Below, piece after piece: positions 7,894 through 14,963 of a stretch of DNA of 64,000 nt. The number at the start of each line of letters is the position of its first letter. Within the stretch, counting starts at the first letter, position 1. Under the pieces are notes generated by a model, which did not search any database, had not been told where the DNA came from, and saw only the letters and a program-made list of their open reading frames with translations. This stretch comes from Actinokineospora bangkokensis (GTDB lineage Bacteria > Actinomycetota > Actinomycetes > Mycobacteriales > Pseudonocardiaceae): positions 317,577-381,576 of the forward strand of contig NZ_MKQR01000026.1 in the NCBI RefSeq assembly GCF_001940455.1. Reading direction: 5' to 3'. The position numbers and the translations under genes were made by a program.

Positions 7894-10163
7894 CGCCGCA
7901 CCTCACCGCCGATCGGGCCCGCGGGCCACTCGTCGTCGGCGTCGAACAGGTTGCCGATGGTGCGCCACGGGCTCGCCTGCCGCTCGGAGTCACCGCCCTG
8001 GCCGCCACCGCCCCCGCCGCCGCCCATGCCCCCGCCGCCCATCACGCCCCCGCCGCCGAGCGCCGAACCCGCCTGCTGTCCGGGCTGGTCGCCCTGCGGG
8101 GACGCGCTGGCCAGGCCTGCCTCACCGGCGCCTGCGGCCTGCATGCCCTGGTCGGTGCCGCCATCGTCGTGCGGCGCACCGGATCCCGGGTCCTGGTCGG
8201 CGAACAGGCCCGAGCCCGCCGACCCCCACTGGTCGTCGGTGGACGTGAACGCCGACGACGCGTGCGTGCTCCCCCAGTCCGCTGTGGCGGGTTGGGCGAA
8301 GGCCTGGTCGGGCTGGGCGGGAACGGCCTGCGGCTGGGCGAACGAGACCGGCTGGGCGCTGGGTGCCGCGCCACTGTGGACCGGTGCGCCCTGCTGCTGG
8401 GCGGTGGGCTGCTCGGGTCGGCCGTGACCGCCCGGGACCTGCCCGGCGGCCTGCTGCGGGTCGGCGGCCTGGCCCTGCAGGTCGACCGCGTACGTCGTCG
8501 GCTTGCCGCTGCCGTCGTCCAGGGTCAGGGCGACGCCGTCGCCCTCCCGCACCGCGGACACCGCCAACCCGCCGTCCTGGAAGTGCGCCACCCCGTCCGC
8601 CCCGGCCTGCACGAATTGACCGGGCTGACCGGGCACCTGCCCGCCATCCGGCCCGAACGCCTGCTGCGGCAGCGACCCGGGCTGGCCCGCGGCGCCGGGC
8701 AGCCCGGGGGCGCCCGGCGTGCCCGGGCCCGCGGCGCCCGCCCCGGTGGTCTGCTGGTCGGCGAAGGAGAGGGTGTAGTGCTTGGGCTGCCCGGACCCGT
8801 CGTCGATGGTGACCTCGACCTGGCCGCGGCTGTCCGGGCTGGACACGGTGATCTGCCGGTCGCCATCGGTGATCGTCACCGTGCTGGGCTGCGCCGCGCC
8901 GGGCTGGCCGAGGCCGGGCACCTGGTCGGCGCCGGGGCCGGTCAGCCCGCCGGGGTCGGTGAGCCCGCTCGGGTCGGTCGTGCCCGCTGCCGGGTCCTCC
9001 GGCGCGCCGGGCGGTTCGAAGATCCCGGTGGTGTCGGGGGGCTCGGGCACCTTGGCCGCGACGGGCTGCGACCCGCCTCCGCCACCGCCCTGGTTGCCGC
9101 CACCACCACCACCGCCTCCGCCTCCGGTGTCGACGGCCTGCGCACCGCCGCCGTCGTGCTTCCCGGCGTCCTTCTTGCCCGCGTCGTCCTTCTTCTCACC
9201 GCCGCCGTCATCCGGCGGGGGCTGCTGGGCCTGCGGCGGGGGTGCCACCTCGGCGAAGGGGTTGGTGGCGGTCGGCTCGCCCACCTTGGCGATGGTGTCG
9301 ATGCCGCTGACGGTCGTGGCGAACTGGTCGAAGTCGCGCTTGATGGCGTCGACGGCGGTCTTGATCCGCGCCCGCCACTCGGTCACCACGTCGTCGTACT
9401 CGCCGCAGAGCTTGTTGAACACCTCGATGAAGACCTGGATCGCCTGCAGGTTCTGCATGCCCTCGGGGAAGGAGTCCACCGAACCGAAGAAGGTGAGCGC
9501 GTCCTCCTCGATGCACTTGATGATCACGTCTTCCATCTTGGGGTGCATCGCCGCGATCCGGTCGAGCTTGTCCAGCTGCTCGTGCAGCCCCTGCTCGGAC
9601 CCCGCGGCGCTGCCGGTGTTGTACGTGCCGCCGCGCTGGCCCGCGTCGCCGAACGCCGCCAGCTCCAGCAGCGAGTCGCGCACGTTGTGCCAGAGCCCGT
9701 CGATGGCCCCCGACAGCAGGGCGTTGCTGTCCTCGTACTGCTTGGCACCGCCGACCACCTGGTCGAACTTGGCCATCGCCGCGTCGGCGGCCTCGCCCTT
9801 CCACACCGCGGAGATGCCGGTCTTGGCGCCGGTGAACGCGTCGGTGAGCTTGGAGCCGATGGTGGCCATGTTCGCCAGGCGCCCGCGCATGTCCCACCAC
9901 GCGCCGAAGTTGATCGGCTCCAGCTTCGGCAGGTCCTTCTCCTCGTCGCCGTCGCCGTAGACCCAGGCACCCCAGTTCGCGCCGCGCAGCGGGTTGCGGC
10001 GCCAGCGGTCGTAGACCCCGCCCAGGTGCTCCCGCTTGAGCTTGTCGCGCAGCGTCTGCACCCGGCCCAGGATGCTCGCGCCGGTGTCGCCGGTGTTCAC
10101 GTGGGGCGGCGGGTTGTCGGTGACCCCGAAGATCTCGTTCGCGGAGTTGGTGACCGCGCCCAT
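7890..10163 (-). CDS. Cassette B large WXG-domain protein with beta-repeats (putative T7SS substrate)
   Basis: A 757-residue paralogue of the cassette A protein. Order: helical region 1-295 with WXG (VWKGEAADAA, W121); a Pro/Lys/Gly-rich linker with a Gly-run near 347-364; beta-repeat 1 at about 427-468 (VTITDGDRQITV ... GQPKHYTLSF); Pro/Gly/Gln linker; repeat 2 at about 528-562 (ending GKPTTYAVDL); Gln-rich and Gly/Met-rich segments; C-terminal PWRTIGNLFDADDEWP. VTITDGD is identical between the first repeats of the two proteins. No signal peptide or membrane helix is seen, which fits export by a type VII system. The stop region overlaps the next start as ATGA; its own ATG overlaps the upstream stop as TGATG. 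Confidence 0.8.
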   Translation of the reverse strand: MGAVTNSANEIFGVTDNPPPHVNTGDTGASILGRVQTLRDKLKREHLGGVYDRWRRNPLRGANWGAWVYGDGDEEKDLPKLEPINFGAWWDMRGRLANMATIGSKLTDAFTGAKTGISAVWKGEAADAAMAKFDQVVGGAKQYEDSNALLSGAIDGLWHNVRDSLLELAAFGDAGQRGGTYNTGSAAGSEQGLHEQLDKLDRIAAMHPKMEDVIIKCIEEDALTFFGSVDSFPEGMQNLQAIQVFIEVFNKLCGEYDDVVTEWRARIKTAVDAIKRDFDQFATTVSGIDTIAKVGEPTATNPFAEVAPPPQAQQPPPDDGGGEKKDDAGKKDAGKHDGGGAQAVDTGGGGGGGGGGNQGGGGGGSQPVAAKVPEPPDTTGIFEPPGAPEDPAAGTTDPSGLTDPGGLTGPGADQVPGLGQPGAAQPSTVTITDGDRQITVSSPDSRGQVEVTIDDGSGQPKHYTLSFADQQTTGAGAAGPGTPGAPGLPGAAGQPGSLPQQAFGPDGGQVPGQPGQFVQAGADGVAHFQDGGLAVSAVREGDGVALTLDDGSGKPTTYAVDLQGQAADPQQAAGQVPGGHGRPEQPTAQQQGAPVHSGAAPSAQPVSFAQPQAVPAQPDQAFAQPATADWGSTHASSAFTSTDDQWGSAGSGLFADQDPGSGAPHDDGGTDQGMQAAGAGEAGLASASPQGDQPGQQAGSALGGGGVMGGGGMGGGGGGGGQGGDSERQASPWRTIGNLFDADDEWPAGPIGGEVRR

Positions 10164-10522
10164 CAGATCGCGCCCCCCGGCCGCCCGAGCGGGCTGCTGC
10201 CGCTGCTGTAGCGGGCCGCCTCGGTGGTCTCGGTGGTGTCCTGCAGGCCCGCCGACGACAGCAGCGCCTGCTCGGTGGCCGTGGCGAGCTGGCTGACGTA
10301 CCCCAGCGACGTGCCCAGCGCCGTCACCGCCGCCATGAACTGCTCCCCCGTGCGCGCGGCGACCGGCAGCTCACCGAACTGCTCGGCGGTCAGCGGGCTC
10401 GCCACCGCGTACCCCGCCGCCGCCTGCAGCGCCTCGGCCAGGTGCCCGAACTCGCGGCCGATCTGCTCGACGGCGGCCGGGTCCATCTGCGTGCCGCCAC
10501 CGCCCTGGTTCCCCTCCGGCAT
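10163..10522 (-). CDS. Cassette B EspC-like small ESX protein
   Basis: A 119-residue helical protein, first gene of cassette B. It carries a central FG (LTAEQFGELPVAA, residues 49-50) at the position used by the cassette A and C partners. Unlike them it lacks a clear YxxxD/E motif: the tyrosines near the end of the helical part read YVSQL and YSSGS. The ATG at 10522 is preceded by AGGGGG 6 bases upstream. That ribosome-binding site lies in one arm of an inverted repeat (10526-10557). Pairing with the 757-residue protein is inferred from order and from the parallel in cassette A. Confidence 0.75.
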   Translation of the reverse strand: MPEGNQGGGGTQMDPAAVEQIGREFGHLAEALQAAAGYAVASPLTAEQFGELPVAARTGEQFMAAVTALGTSLGYVSQLATATEQALLSSAGLQDTTETTEAARYSSGSSPLGRPGGAI

Positions 10523-10525
10523 GGC

Positions 10526-10560
10526 ATTCCCCCTTGTCCACGGTGTTCAGGGGGAATCTA
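10526..10560 (-). promoter_or_regulatory. Candidate -10 and inverted repeat over the ribosome-binding site of cassette B
   Basis: A perfect 9-bp inverted repeat (10526-10534 and 10549-10557, ATTCCCCCT/AGGGGGAAT, 14 bases apart) covers the Shine-Dalgarno sequence of the 119-residue gene. A -10-like TAGATT lies at 10560-10555 on the minus strand; no matching -35 was seen. Depending on the true transcript start, the repeat is either an operator or an RNA hairpin that hides the ribosome-binding site. Confidence 0.4.
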
Positions 10561-10610
10561 CCGAGGGTGGTGGGGTGGCACGGGGGGAACGGCGTCACCG
10601 GGGGTGGGGT

Positions 10611-11945
10611 TCACCCGGCTGCGGACACCACCGCGGCGAGGCGGTCGGCGCAGGACTGGGCGAGGTCCTGGGTGGGGGCCTCGACCATGACGCGGACGAG
10701 CTGCTCGGTGCCGGAGGGGCGGAGCAGGACGCGGCCGGTGTCGCCGAGCTCGGTCTCGACCTCGGCGACGGCCTGGCCGACGGCGGTGGAGGCGGCGACG
10801 GCGGCCTTGTCCGCGACGCGGACGTTGACCAGGACCTGGGGGAGCTTGCGCATGACGCCCGCGAGCTCGGCGAGGGGCTTGCCGGTGGCGGCGATCCTGG
10901 CCATCAGGCGCATGGCGGTGAGCAGGCCGTCGCCGGTGGTGGCGTAGGCGGGCAGCACGACGTGGCCGGACTGCTCGCCGCCGAGGGCCAGGCCGGCGCC
11001 GCGCAGCTCCTCCAGCACGTAGCGGTCGCCCACGGCGGTGCTGCGCAGCTTGACGCCCGCGTCGCGCATGGCCAGGTGCAGGCCGAGGTTGCTCATCACG
11101 GTGACGACCAGGGTGTCGTCGACCAGCTCGCCGGACTCGCGCAGGGCCAGGGCCAGCACGGCCATGATCTGGTCGCCGTCGACGACCTCGCCAGCGGCGT
11201 CCACGGCCAGGCAGCGGTCGGCGTCGCCGTCGTGGGCGATGCCCAGGTCGGCGCCCTCGGCCAGCACGGCGGCGCGCAGCGGTTCGAGGTGGGTGGAGCC
11301 GCAGCCGTCGTTGATGTTCTCGCCGTCGGGCAGGGCGTTGATCGCGATGACCTCCGCGCCCGCCTCCCGGTAGGCCTGCGGGGCGGCGGCCCAGGCGGCG
11401 CCGTTGGCGCAGTCCACCACGACCTTGAGCCCGTCGAGCCGGTTGGGGGTGCTCGCGAGCAGGTGGGTGACGTAGCGGTCGTGGGCGTCGGTGATGTCGT
11501 AGATGCGGCCGACGCCCGCGCCGGTGGGCCGGGCGGCGGGGGCGGCCACCGCGGCCTCGATGGCGTCCTCGACGGCGTCGTCGAGCTTGTGCCCGCCCGC
11601 GGCGAAGACCTTGATGCCGTTGTCGGGCATCGGGTTGTGCGAGGCGGAGATCATCACGCCGAGGTCGGCGCCGAGCGCGCCGACCAGGTGCGCCACGCCC
11701 GGGGTGGGCAGCACGCCGACCTGCAGCACGTCCGCGCCCGCGGCGGCCAGGCCCGCGCACACCGCGGCCTGGAGCATCTCGCCGCTGGCCCGCGGGTCGC
11801 GGCCGACCACGGCGACCGGGCGGTGCGCGGCGCCCGCGGGGGCCAGCACGGACGCGGCGGCCGCGGCGACCGACAGCGCCAGCTCGGGGGTCAGGTCGCG
11901 GTTGGCGAGCCCCCGGATTCCGTCGGTGCCGAACAGGCGTGCCAT
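10611..11945 (-). CDS. glmM: Phosphoglucosamine mutase
   Basis: Converts glucosamine-6-phosphate to glucosamine-1-phosphate in UDP-GlcNAc synthesis, so it acts directly after GlmS. The 444-residue protein begins [12 protein letters not shown] and has the phosphoserine loop [12 protein letters not shown], the metal loop DGDADR and the C-terminal phosphate-binding [12 protein letters not shown] chose the ATG at 11945 because GGAGG lies 9 bases upstream; the ATG three codons earlier abuts GGAGG and would be poorly initiated. It follows the rpsI terminator, as in the mycobacterial order rplM-rpsI-glmM. Confidence 0.96.
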   Translation of the reverse strand: MARLFGTDGIRGLANRDLTPELALSVAAAAASVLAPAGAAHRPVAVVGRDPRASGEMLQAAVCAGLAAAGADVLQVGVLPTPGVAHLVGALGADLGVMISASHNPMPDNGIKVFAAGGHKLDDAVEDAIEAAVAAPAARPTGAGVGRIYDITDAHDRYVTHLLASTPNRLDGLKVVVDCANGAAWAAAPQAYREAGAEVIAINALPDGENINDGCGSTHLEPLRAAVLAEGADLGIAHDGDADRCLAVDAAGEVVDGDQIMAVLALALRESGELVDDTLVVTVMSNLGLHLAMRDAGVKLRSTAVGDRYVLEELRGAGLALGGEQSGHVVLPAYATTGDGLLTAMRLMARIAATGKPLAELAGVMRKLPQVLVNVRVADKAAVAASTAVGQAVAEVETELGDTGRVLLRPSGTEQLVRVMVEAPTQDLAQSCADRLAAVVSAAG

Positions 11946-12029
11946 GTGGTGCATCCTCCGCTGCGGTGGGGTGTGGGGGCAACTGGGGTGGGGGAGGTCG
12001 AACGGCCGGGGTGGACGGTCCCCGGAACG

Positions 12030-12068
12030 CCGGAAGGAGCGGCAGGCCGTGCCTGCCGCTCCTTCCGG
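12030..12068 (-). terminator. Terminator of the rplM-rpsI operon
   Basis: A perfect 18-bp stem (12030-12047 with 12051-12068) and 3-base loop begins 13 bases after the rpsI stop. There is no T-run. It lies between rpsI and the glmM start, so glmM is probably expressed from its own signal in 11946-12029 or by read-through. Confidence 0.75.
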
Positions 12069-12081
12069 GTGAAGCCCTGGG

Positions 12082-12684
12082 TCAGCGCTTGCTGTACTGG
12101 GGCGCCTTGCGGGCCTTCTTCAGGCCGTACTTCTTGCGCTCCTTGGCCCGCGGGTCGCGGGTGAGGAAGCCTGCCTTCTTCAGCGTCGGGCGGTCCTCGG
12201 CGTCGAGCTCGATGAGCGCGCGCGCGATCGCCAGGCGCAGCGCACCGGCCTGGCCGGTGATGCCGCCGCCGTGCAGGTTGGCGCGGATGTCGAACGACTC
12301 CGGCTTCTCGGTGATCACCAGCGGCTCGCGGATGAGCTGCTGGTGCACCTTGTTCGGGAAGTACTCCTCCAGCGAGCGGCCGTTCAGGGTGAACTGGCCG
12401 GAGCCGGGGGTGATCCGCACGCGGACGATCGCCTGCTTGCGGCGGCCGACGGTCTGCGCGGACTCGGCGCCCAGGCGCGGCAGGACCGGCGCGGGCTCGT
12501 CGGCGGCGTCGTAGCCGTCGGCGTCCACCGCGCCGTCGGCGTCGTCCGCCGCGTACTCGGTGGCCTCGGCCTCGACGGCCTCGGGGGCGTCGGTGGCCTC
12601 GGCGGCGTCGGTGGTCTCGGCCTCGGGGGTCTCGTCGACCTCAGGGGCCTCGACGGCCTCGGGGGTCACGGCGTCCTCGCTCAC
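12082..12684 (-). CDS. rpsI: 30S ribosomal protein S9 with long acidic N-terminal extension
   Basis: S9 sits in the 30S head and its C-terminal tail reaches P-site tRNA; the tail here is the canonical KAPQYSKR. The S9 core starts near residue 78 ([14 protein letters not shown]). Ahead of it is an extension of about 75 residues made largely of Ala, Glu, Asp, Thr and Val with low sequence complexity; most bacterial S9 proteins have about 130 residues in total and this one has 200. Actinobacteria often have such extensions, but this is at the long end. The start is a GTG overlapping the rplM stop as GTGA (12681-12684). Confidence 0.95.
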   Translation of the reverse strand: MSEDAVTPEAVEAPEVDETPEAETTDAAEATDAPEAVEAEATEYAADDADGAVDADGYDAADEPAPVLPRLGAESAQTVGRRKQAIVRVRITPGSGQFTLNGRSLEEYFPNKVHQQLIREPLVITEKPESFDIRANLHGGGITGQAGALRLAIARALIELDAEDRPTLKKAGFLTRDPRAKERKKYGLKKARKAPQYSKR

Positions 12685-13124
12685 TTGGCGACCTTCGCAA
12701 TCTCGAACGGCTTGGGCTGCTGGGCGGCGTGCGGGTGCTCCGGGCCTGCGTAGACCTTGAGCTTCTTGCCCTGCGCGCGGCCGAGCTTGTTCTTGGGGAG
12801 CATGCCCTTGACGACCTTCTCGAGCAGCCGGTCGGGGCGGGTGTCCAGCAGCTCGCCGAAGGACCGCTTGCGCAGACCGCCCGGGTAACCGCTGTGCCGG
12901 TAGGCGAACGCGGTGTCCCGCTTGGTGCCGGTGAGCACGACCTTCTCGGCGTTGACGATGACGACGAAGTCGCCGGTGTCCACGTGCGGTGCGAAGGTGG
13001 GCTTGTGCTTGCCGCGGAGCAGGTTCGCGACCTGCGTGGCGAGACGGCCGAGCACCACGTCCTCGGCATCGATCACGTGCCAGGCGCGCTCGACCTCGCC
13101 GGGCTTAGGGCTGTACGTGGGCAC
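12681..13124 (-). CDS. rplM: 50S ribosomal protein L13
   Basis: An early 50S assembly protein. The 147 residues begin [20 protein letters not shown] and contain the L13 signatures [11 protein letters not shown] and [11 protein letters not shown]. The GTG start at 13124 gives the usual actinobacterial N-terminus. It is first in the rplM-rpsI operon and lies downstream of a strong promoter at 13272-13300, leaving a leader of about 140 bases. The ESX proteins at 13517-14203 are the next genes on the same strand but are cut off by a hairpin at 13439-13476. Confidence 0.97.
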   Translation of the reverse strand: MPTYSPKPGEVERAWHVIDAEDVVLGRLATQVANLLRGKHKPTFAPHVDTGDFVVIVNAEKVVLTGTKRDTAFAYRHSGYPGGLRKRSFGELLDTRPDRLLEKVVKGMLPKNKLGRAQGKKLKVYAGPEHPHAAQQPKPFEIAKVAK

Positions 13125-13271
13125 GGGTCTACCTCATCGTCAACTTGCGTCATGGGTGCCTGTGCGGGCCTCACCCCCGGGCAGGATCAGGCCTGCTCAG
13201 GGGCGCGCAACGCCACTCGACCCAGCTTCGTCCAGTCGAGCTTCACGCCCCGCGCCGCACAACAACGAAAG

Positions 13272-13300
13272 AAGATACCCGGTCGCCCCGAGGGGGTCAA
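13272..13300 (-). promoter_or_regulatory. rplM promoter
   Basis: On the minus strand, TTGACC (13300-13295), a 17-base spacer and TATCTT (13277-13272) form a good housekeeping sigma promoter. It is preceded by TTT and followed by CTTTC. The hexamers and the flanking bases around both of them are the same as in the rpsL promoter at 56062-56091. Confidence 0.75.
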
Positions 13301-13438
13301 AACCGCCCCCCGCGACGGCCTCCCGGGGCCGGTGGATCGGGGTGCGACCCGCCGTGGCGGGCCGCCCGCGCGACCGCGTGGCGGCGGGCCCGGGCACCGG
13401 GCGCGGGGTGTGGTGGAAAACACCCCCGGACGCGCGAA

Positions 13439-13476
13439 ACCCGAGCGGGTCCCGGTGCACCGGGTCCCGCTCGGGT
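13439..13476 (-). terminator. Terminator of the esx pair
   Basis: A long near-perfect palindrome (11-bp outer arms 13439-13449/13466-13476, one mismatch, then a 5-bp inner stem) begins 41 bases past the stop of the 97-residue WXG100 gene. The minus strand continues GGTTTCG, a weak T-run. It insulates the very strongly expressed rplM unit from the esx genes. Confidence 0.65.
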
Positions 13477-13516
13477 CAAGGCGTGGACGACCTACCGCCT
13501 CAGCGGCGGGGGGCGG

Positions 13517-13810
13517 TCAGCCCCACTTCGAGGCGTTGGCCTTCTCGGTGGCCTCGTAGTTCTCGCCCGACTGCTGCACGGCCACGGCGATGGAGCTCAG
13601 GACCTGCTTGAGCTCGTCGTAGGCCTTGTCCCACTCGGCCTGCTTGGCCTGCCACGCCTCGGAGGCGGCACCGGTGTAGCCGGCGGCCAGCGGGGCCAGG
13701 CGGGCCTTGAGGTCGCCCAGCAGGGTCTCCAGCTGGCCGGAGGTGGAGGCGAGCGACGCCGAGGCGTTCGCGACCTCCGCGAAGTTGACGCTGATCATGT
13801 CGCCGTTCAT
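13517..13810 (-). CDS. WXG100-family protein (EsxT position), YTG in place of WXG
   Basis: A 97-residue helical-hairpin protein of the ESAT-6/CFP-10 superfamily and probable secreted substrate of the adjacent ESX-4-type system. Two helices flank the turn LAAGYTGAASEAWQ: the WXG turn reads YTG (45-47), with a Trp at 53. YEATE at 85-89 is a YxxxD/E export motif. It follows the 103-residue gene on the same strand 81 bases downstream, in the place where M. tuberculosis has esxT next to rplM. AGGGAG lies 8 bases before the ATG. It likely forms a heterodimer with the 103-residue partner. Confidence 0.9.
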   Translation of the reverse strand: MNGDMISVNFAEVANASASLASTSGQLETLLGDLKARLAPLAAGYTGAASEAWQAKQAEWDKAYDELKQVLSSIAVAVQQSGENYEATEKANASKWG

Positions 13811-13891
13811 TGGGGTTCTCCCTTGGGGAAGGTCTGCGGTGTCACTGCGGGGTACTGCGAATCAGCTGCGAAGAGCCGGGGCGAGCGGAGC

Positions 13892-14203
13892 TCAGCCACC
13901 CAGGACGTTGGTGATGTTCGACAGCGAGGAGGAGGACTCCTCCTCCTGCTGGACGTACGCCGCGTTCGACTGCTTCAGCTGCTCGGAGATGGCCTGCAGG
14001 GCGTCGTGCAGCTTCGCCGCGTCGGTGTTGTAGCGCTCCATCAGCGTGGCGAAGGCGCGCGCCGCGGCACCCTTCCAGTTGTCGTGCAGCGGGGCGAGGG
14101 CGCCACCGAGGGACTTGAGCGCGTTCTGGCTCTCCTCGTTGACGTTGTCGACGTCGACGGCGGCCTTGGCCATCTCTTCGGGCGTGATTCCGTAACCGGA
14201 CAT
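13892..14203 (-). CDS. WXG100-family protein (EsxU position)
   Basis: A 103-residue helical-hairpin protein with a canonical WXG turn (DNWKGAAARAF, W43) and a YxxxE export motif (YVQQE, 83-87). I chose the ATG at 14203, giving MSGYGITPEEM. A start further upstream would add about 50 residues, basic and unlike WXG100 proteins, through the leader. It lies first of the esx pair; partner and order match esxU-esxT of mycobacterial ESX-4. Two identical 9-bp direct repeats lie upstream (14231-14256). Confidence 0.92.
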   Translation of the reverse strand: MSGYGITPEEMAKAAVDVDNVNEESQNALKSLGGALAPLHDNWKGAAARAFATLMERYNTDAAKLHDALQAISEQLKQSNAAYVQQEEESSSSLSNITNVLGG

Positions 14204-14230
14204 TGGGAGAACCCCCTGGTGGGTAGTGGG

Positions 14231-14256
14231 TCGTACGCCTTCTTCGTTCGTACGCC
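14231..14256. repeat. Direct repeat upstream of the esx pair
   Basis: TCGTACGCC occurs at 14231-14239 and again at 14248-14256, 17 bases apart start to start, 28-53 bases upstream of the esx start codon. The spacing and place suit an operator or activator site. No regulator is known, and no convincing -10/-35 pair was identified around it. Confidence 0.35.
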
Positions 14257-14440
14257 GCTTACGACGAGAACCCTGCCAGGTTCGGTTCCGCTCGTGCCGC
14301 AGTTGCCGGGAGGTAGTTGCTCCCGTAAACGCAGGACCGGGGAACCCGCAGGTCACAGCCGGTTCACCGGGCGCGGGGCGGTCCGCGCGGACTTCACCAA
14401 CGCGAAGCCGCCGTGTGCGTTCGCGACGCTGCGGCGCAGG

Positions 14441-14953
14441 TCAGCCGCCTTCGAGCAGGATCTGCTGGTCGGCGAAGTAGCCGTCGTCGTCCTCCGGCGG
14501 GCGCCGGTCGGGCTTGGGCCCGCGCCGGGGCGGGCGCTGCTCGGCCACCGGCTCGGCGGCGGGCTCCGGCCGGGCGGGCAGCGGCTCGTCGCGCTCGATG
14601 ACGACCGGCTCGTGCTCGGCGTCCGGGTCCTCCACCGGCACCGGCGGCGGGGGCGGCGGGGCGGGCTTGTCGGCCACCAGTTCGGCCGCGGGTGGGTACT
14701 CCTCGACCGGCAGCCCCCGCTCCCGGCGGAACCGCGCCGCCCGCTCGCGCGTGGCGGGGTCGGTCAGCTCACCGGGGTCGACCTTGAGCCTGCCGTCGCG
14801 GGCCTGGGCGGCCAGGGTGCTGTTGTCCCGGAGGAACTGGCCCAGCTTGTCCTTGGCCTCGGCCGACGCGCGGTGGGCCCGGGTGACCGCGGCGGACACC
14901 TCGGACTTGAACCGGGCGACCGACTCGGCGAAGCCCTCGTTGGGCGCGTTCAT
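14441..14953 (-). CDS. ESX-4-associated acidic/proline-rich protein (unknown)
   Basis: A 170-residue protein between the Hsp70-like gene and the esx pair. Residues 1-95 are charged and probably helical; 100-155 are rich in Pro, Glu and Arg; the end is PEDDDGYFADQQILLEGG. The start ATG at 14953 has GGAGG 6 bases upstream and follows the Hsp70-like stop by 10 bases, so the two form an operon. The EDDDG ending resembles that of the cassette B small protein. No membrane segment, signal peptide or known domain is seen. An ESX accessory or substrate-partner role is inferred only from context. Confidence 0.75.
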   Translation of the reverse strand: MNAPNEGFAESVARFKSEVSAAVTRAHRASAEAKDKLGQFLRDNSTLAAQARDGRLKVDPGELTDPATRERAARFRRERGLPVEEYPPAAELVADKPAPPPPPPVPVEDPDAEHEPVVIERDEPLPARPEPAAEPVAEQRPPRRGPKPDRRPPEDDDGYFADQQILLEGG

Positions 14954-14963
14954 CCCGCTCCTC

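Larger units (their letters stand above)
13125..13516. other. Intergenic region between the esx pair and rplM
   Basis: This 392-base stretch holds, in minus-strand order, the esx terminator (13439-13476), a second short hairpin (7-bp stem, 13406-13427), the rplM promoter (13272-13300) and an rplM leader of about 140 bases. No gene is seen. The leader could hold an L13 autoregulatory site, but no known leader motif was recognised. Confidence 0.6.

Noticed and set aside
4506-10163. Polymorphic toxin (LXG/WXG toxin) interpretation of the large cassette proteins
   Set aside because: The C-termini are Gly/Met-rich with a short acidic signature and no nuclease, NADase, ADP-ribosyltransferase or other toxin motif, and the following small gene does not look like a typical immunity protein. 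A toxin role cannot be excluded but is not supported.
10611-11954. glmM start at the ATG three codons upstream (11954)
   Set aside because: GGAGG directly abuts that ATG; the ATG at 11945 has normal 9-base spacing and gives the family N-terminus.
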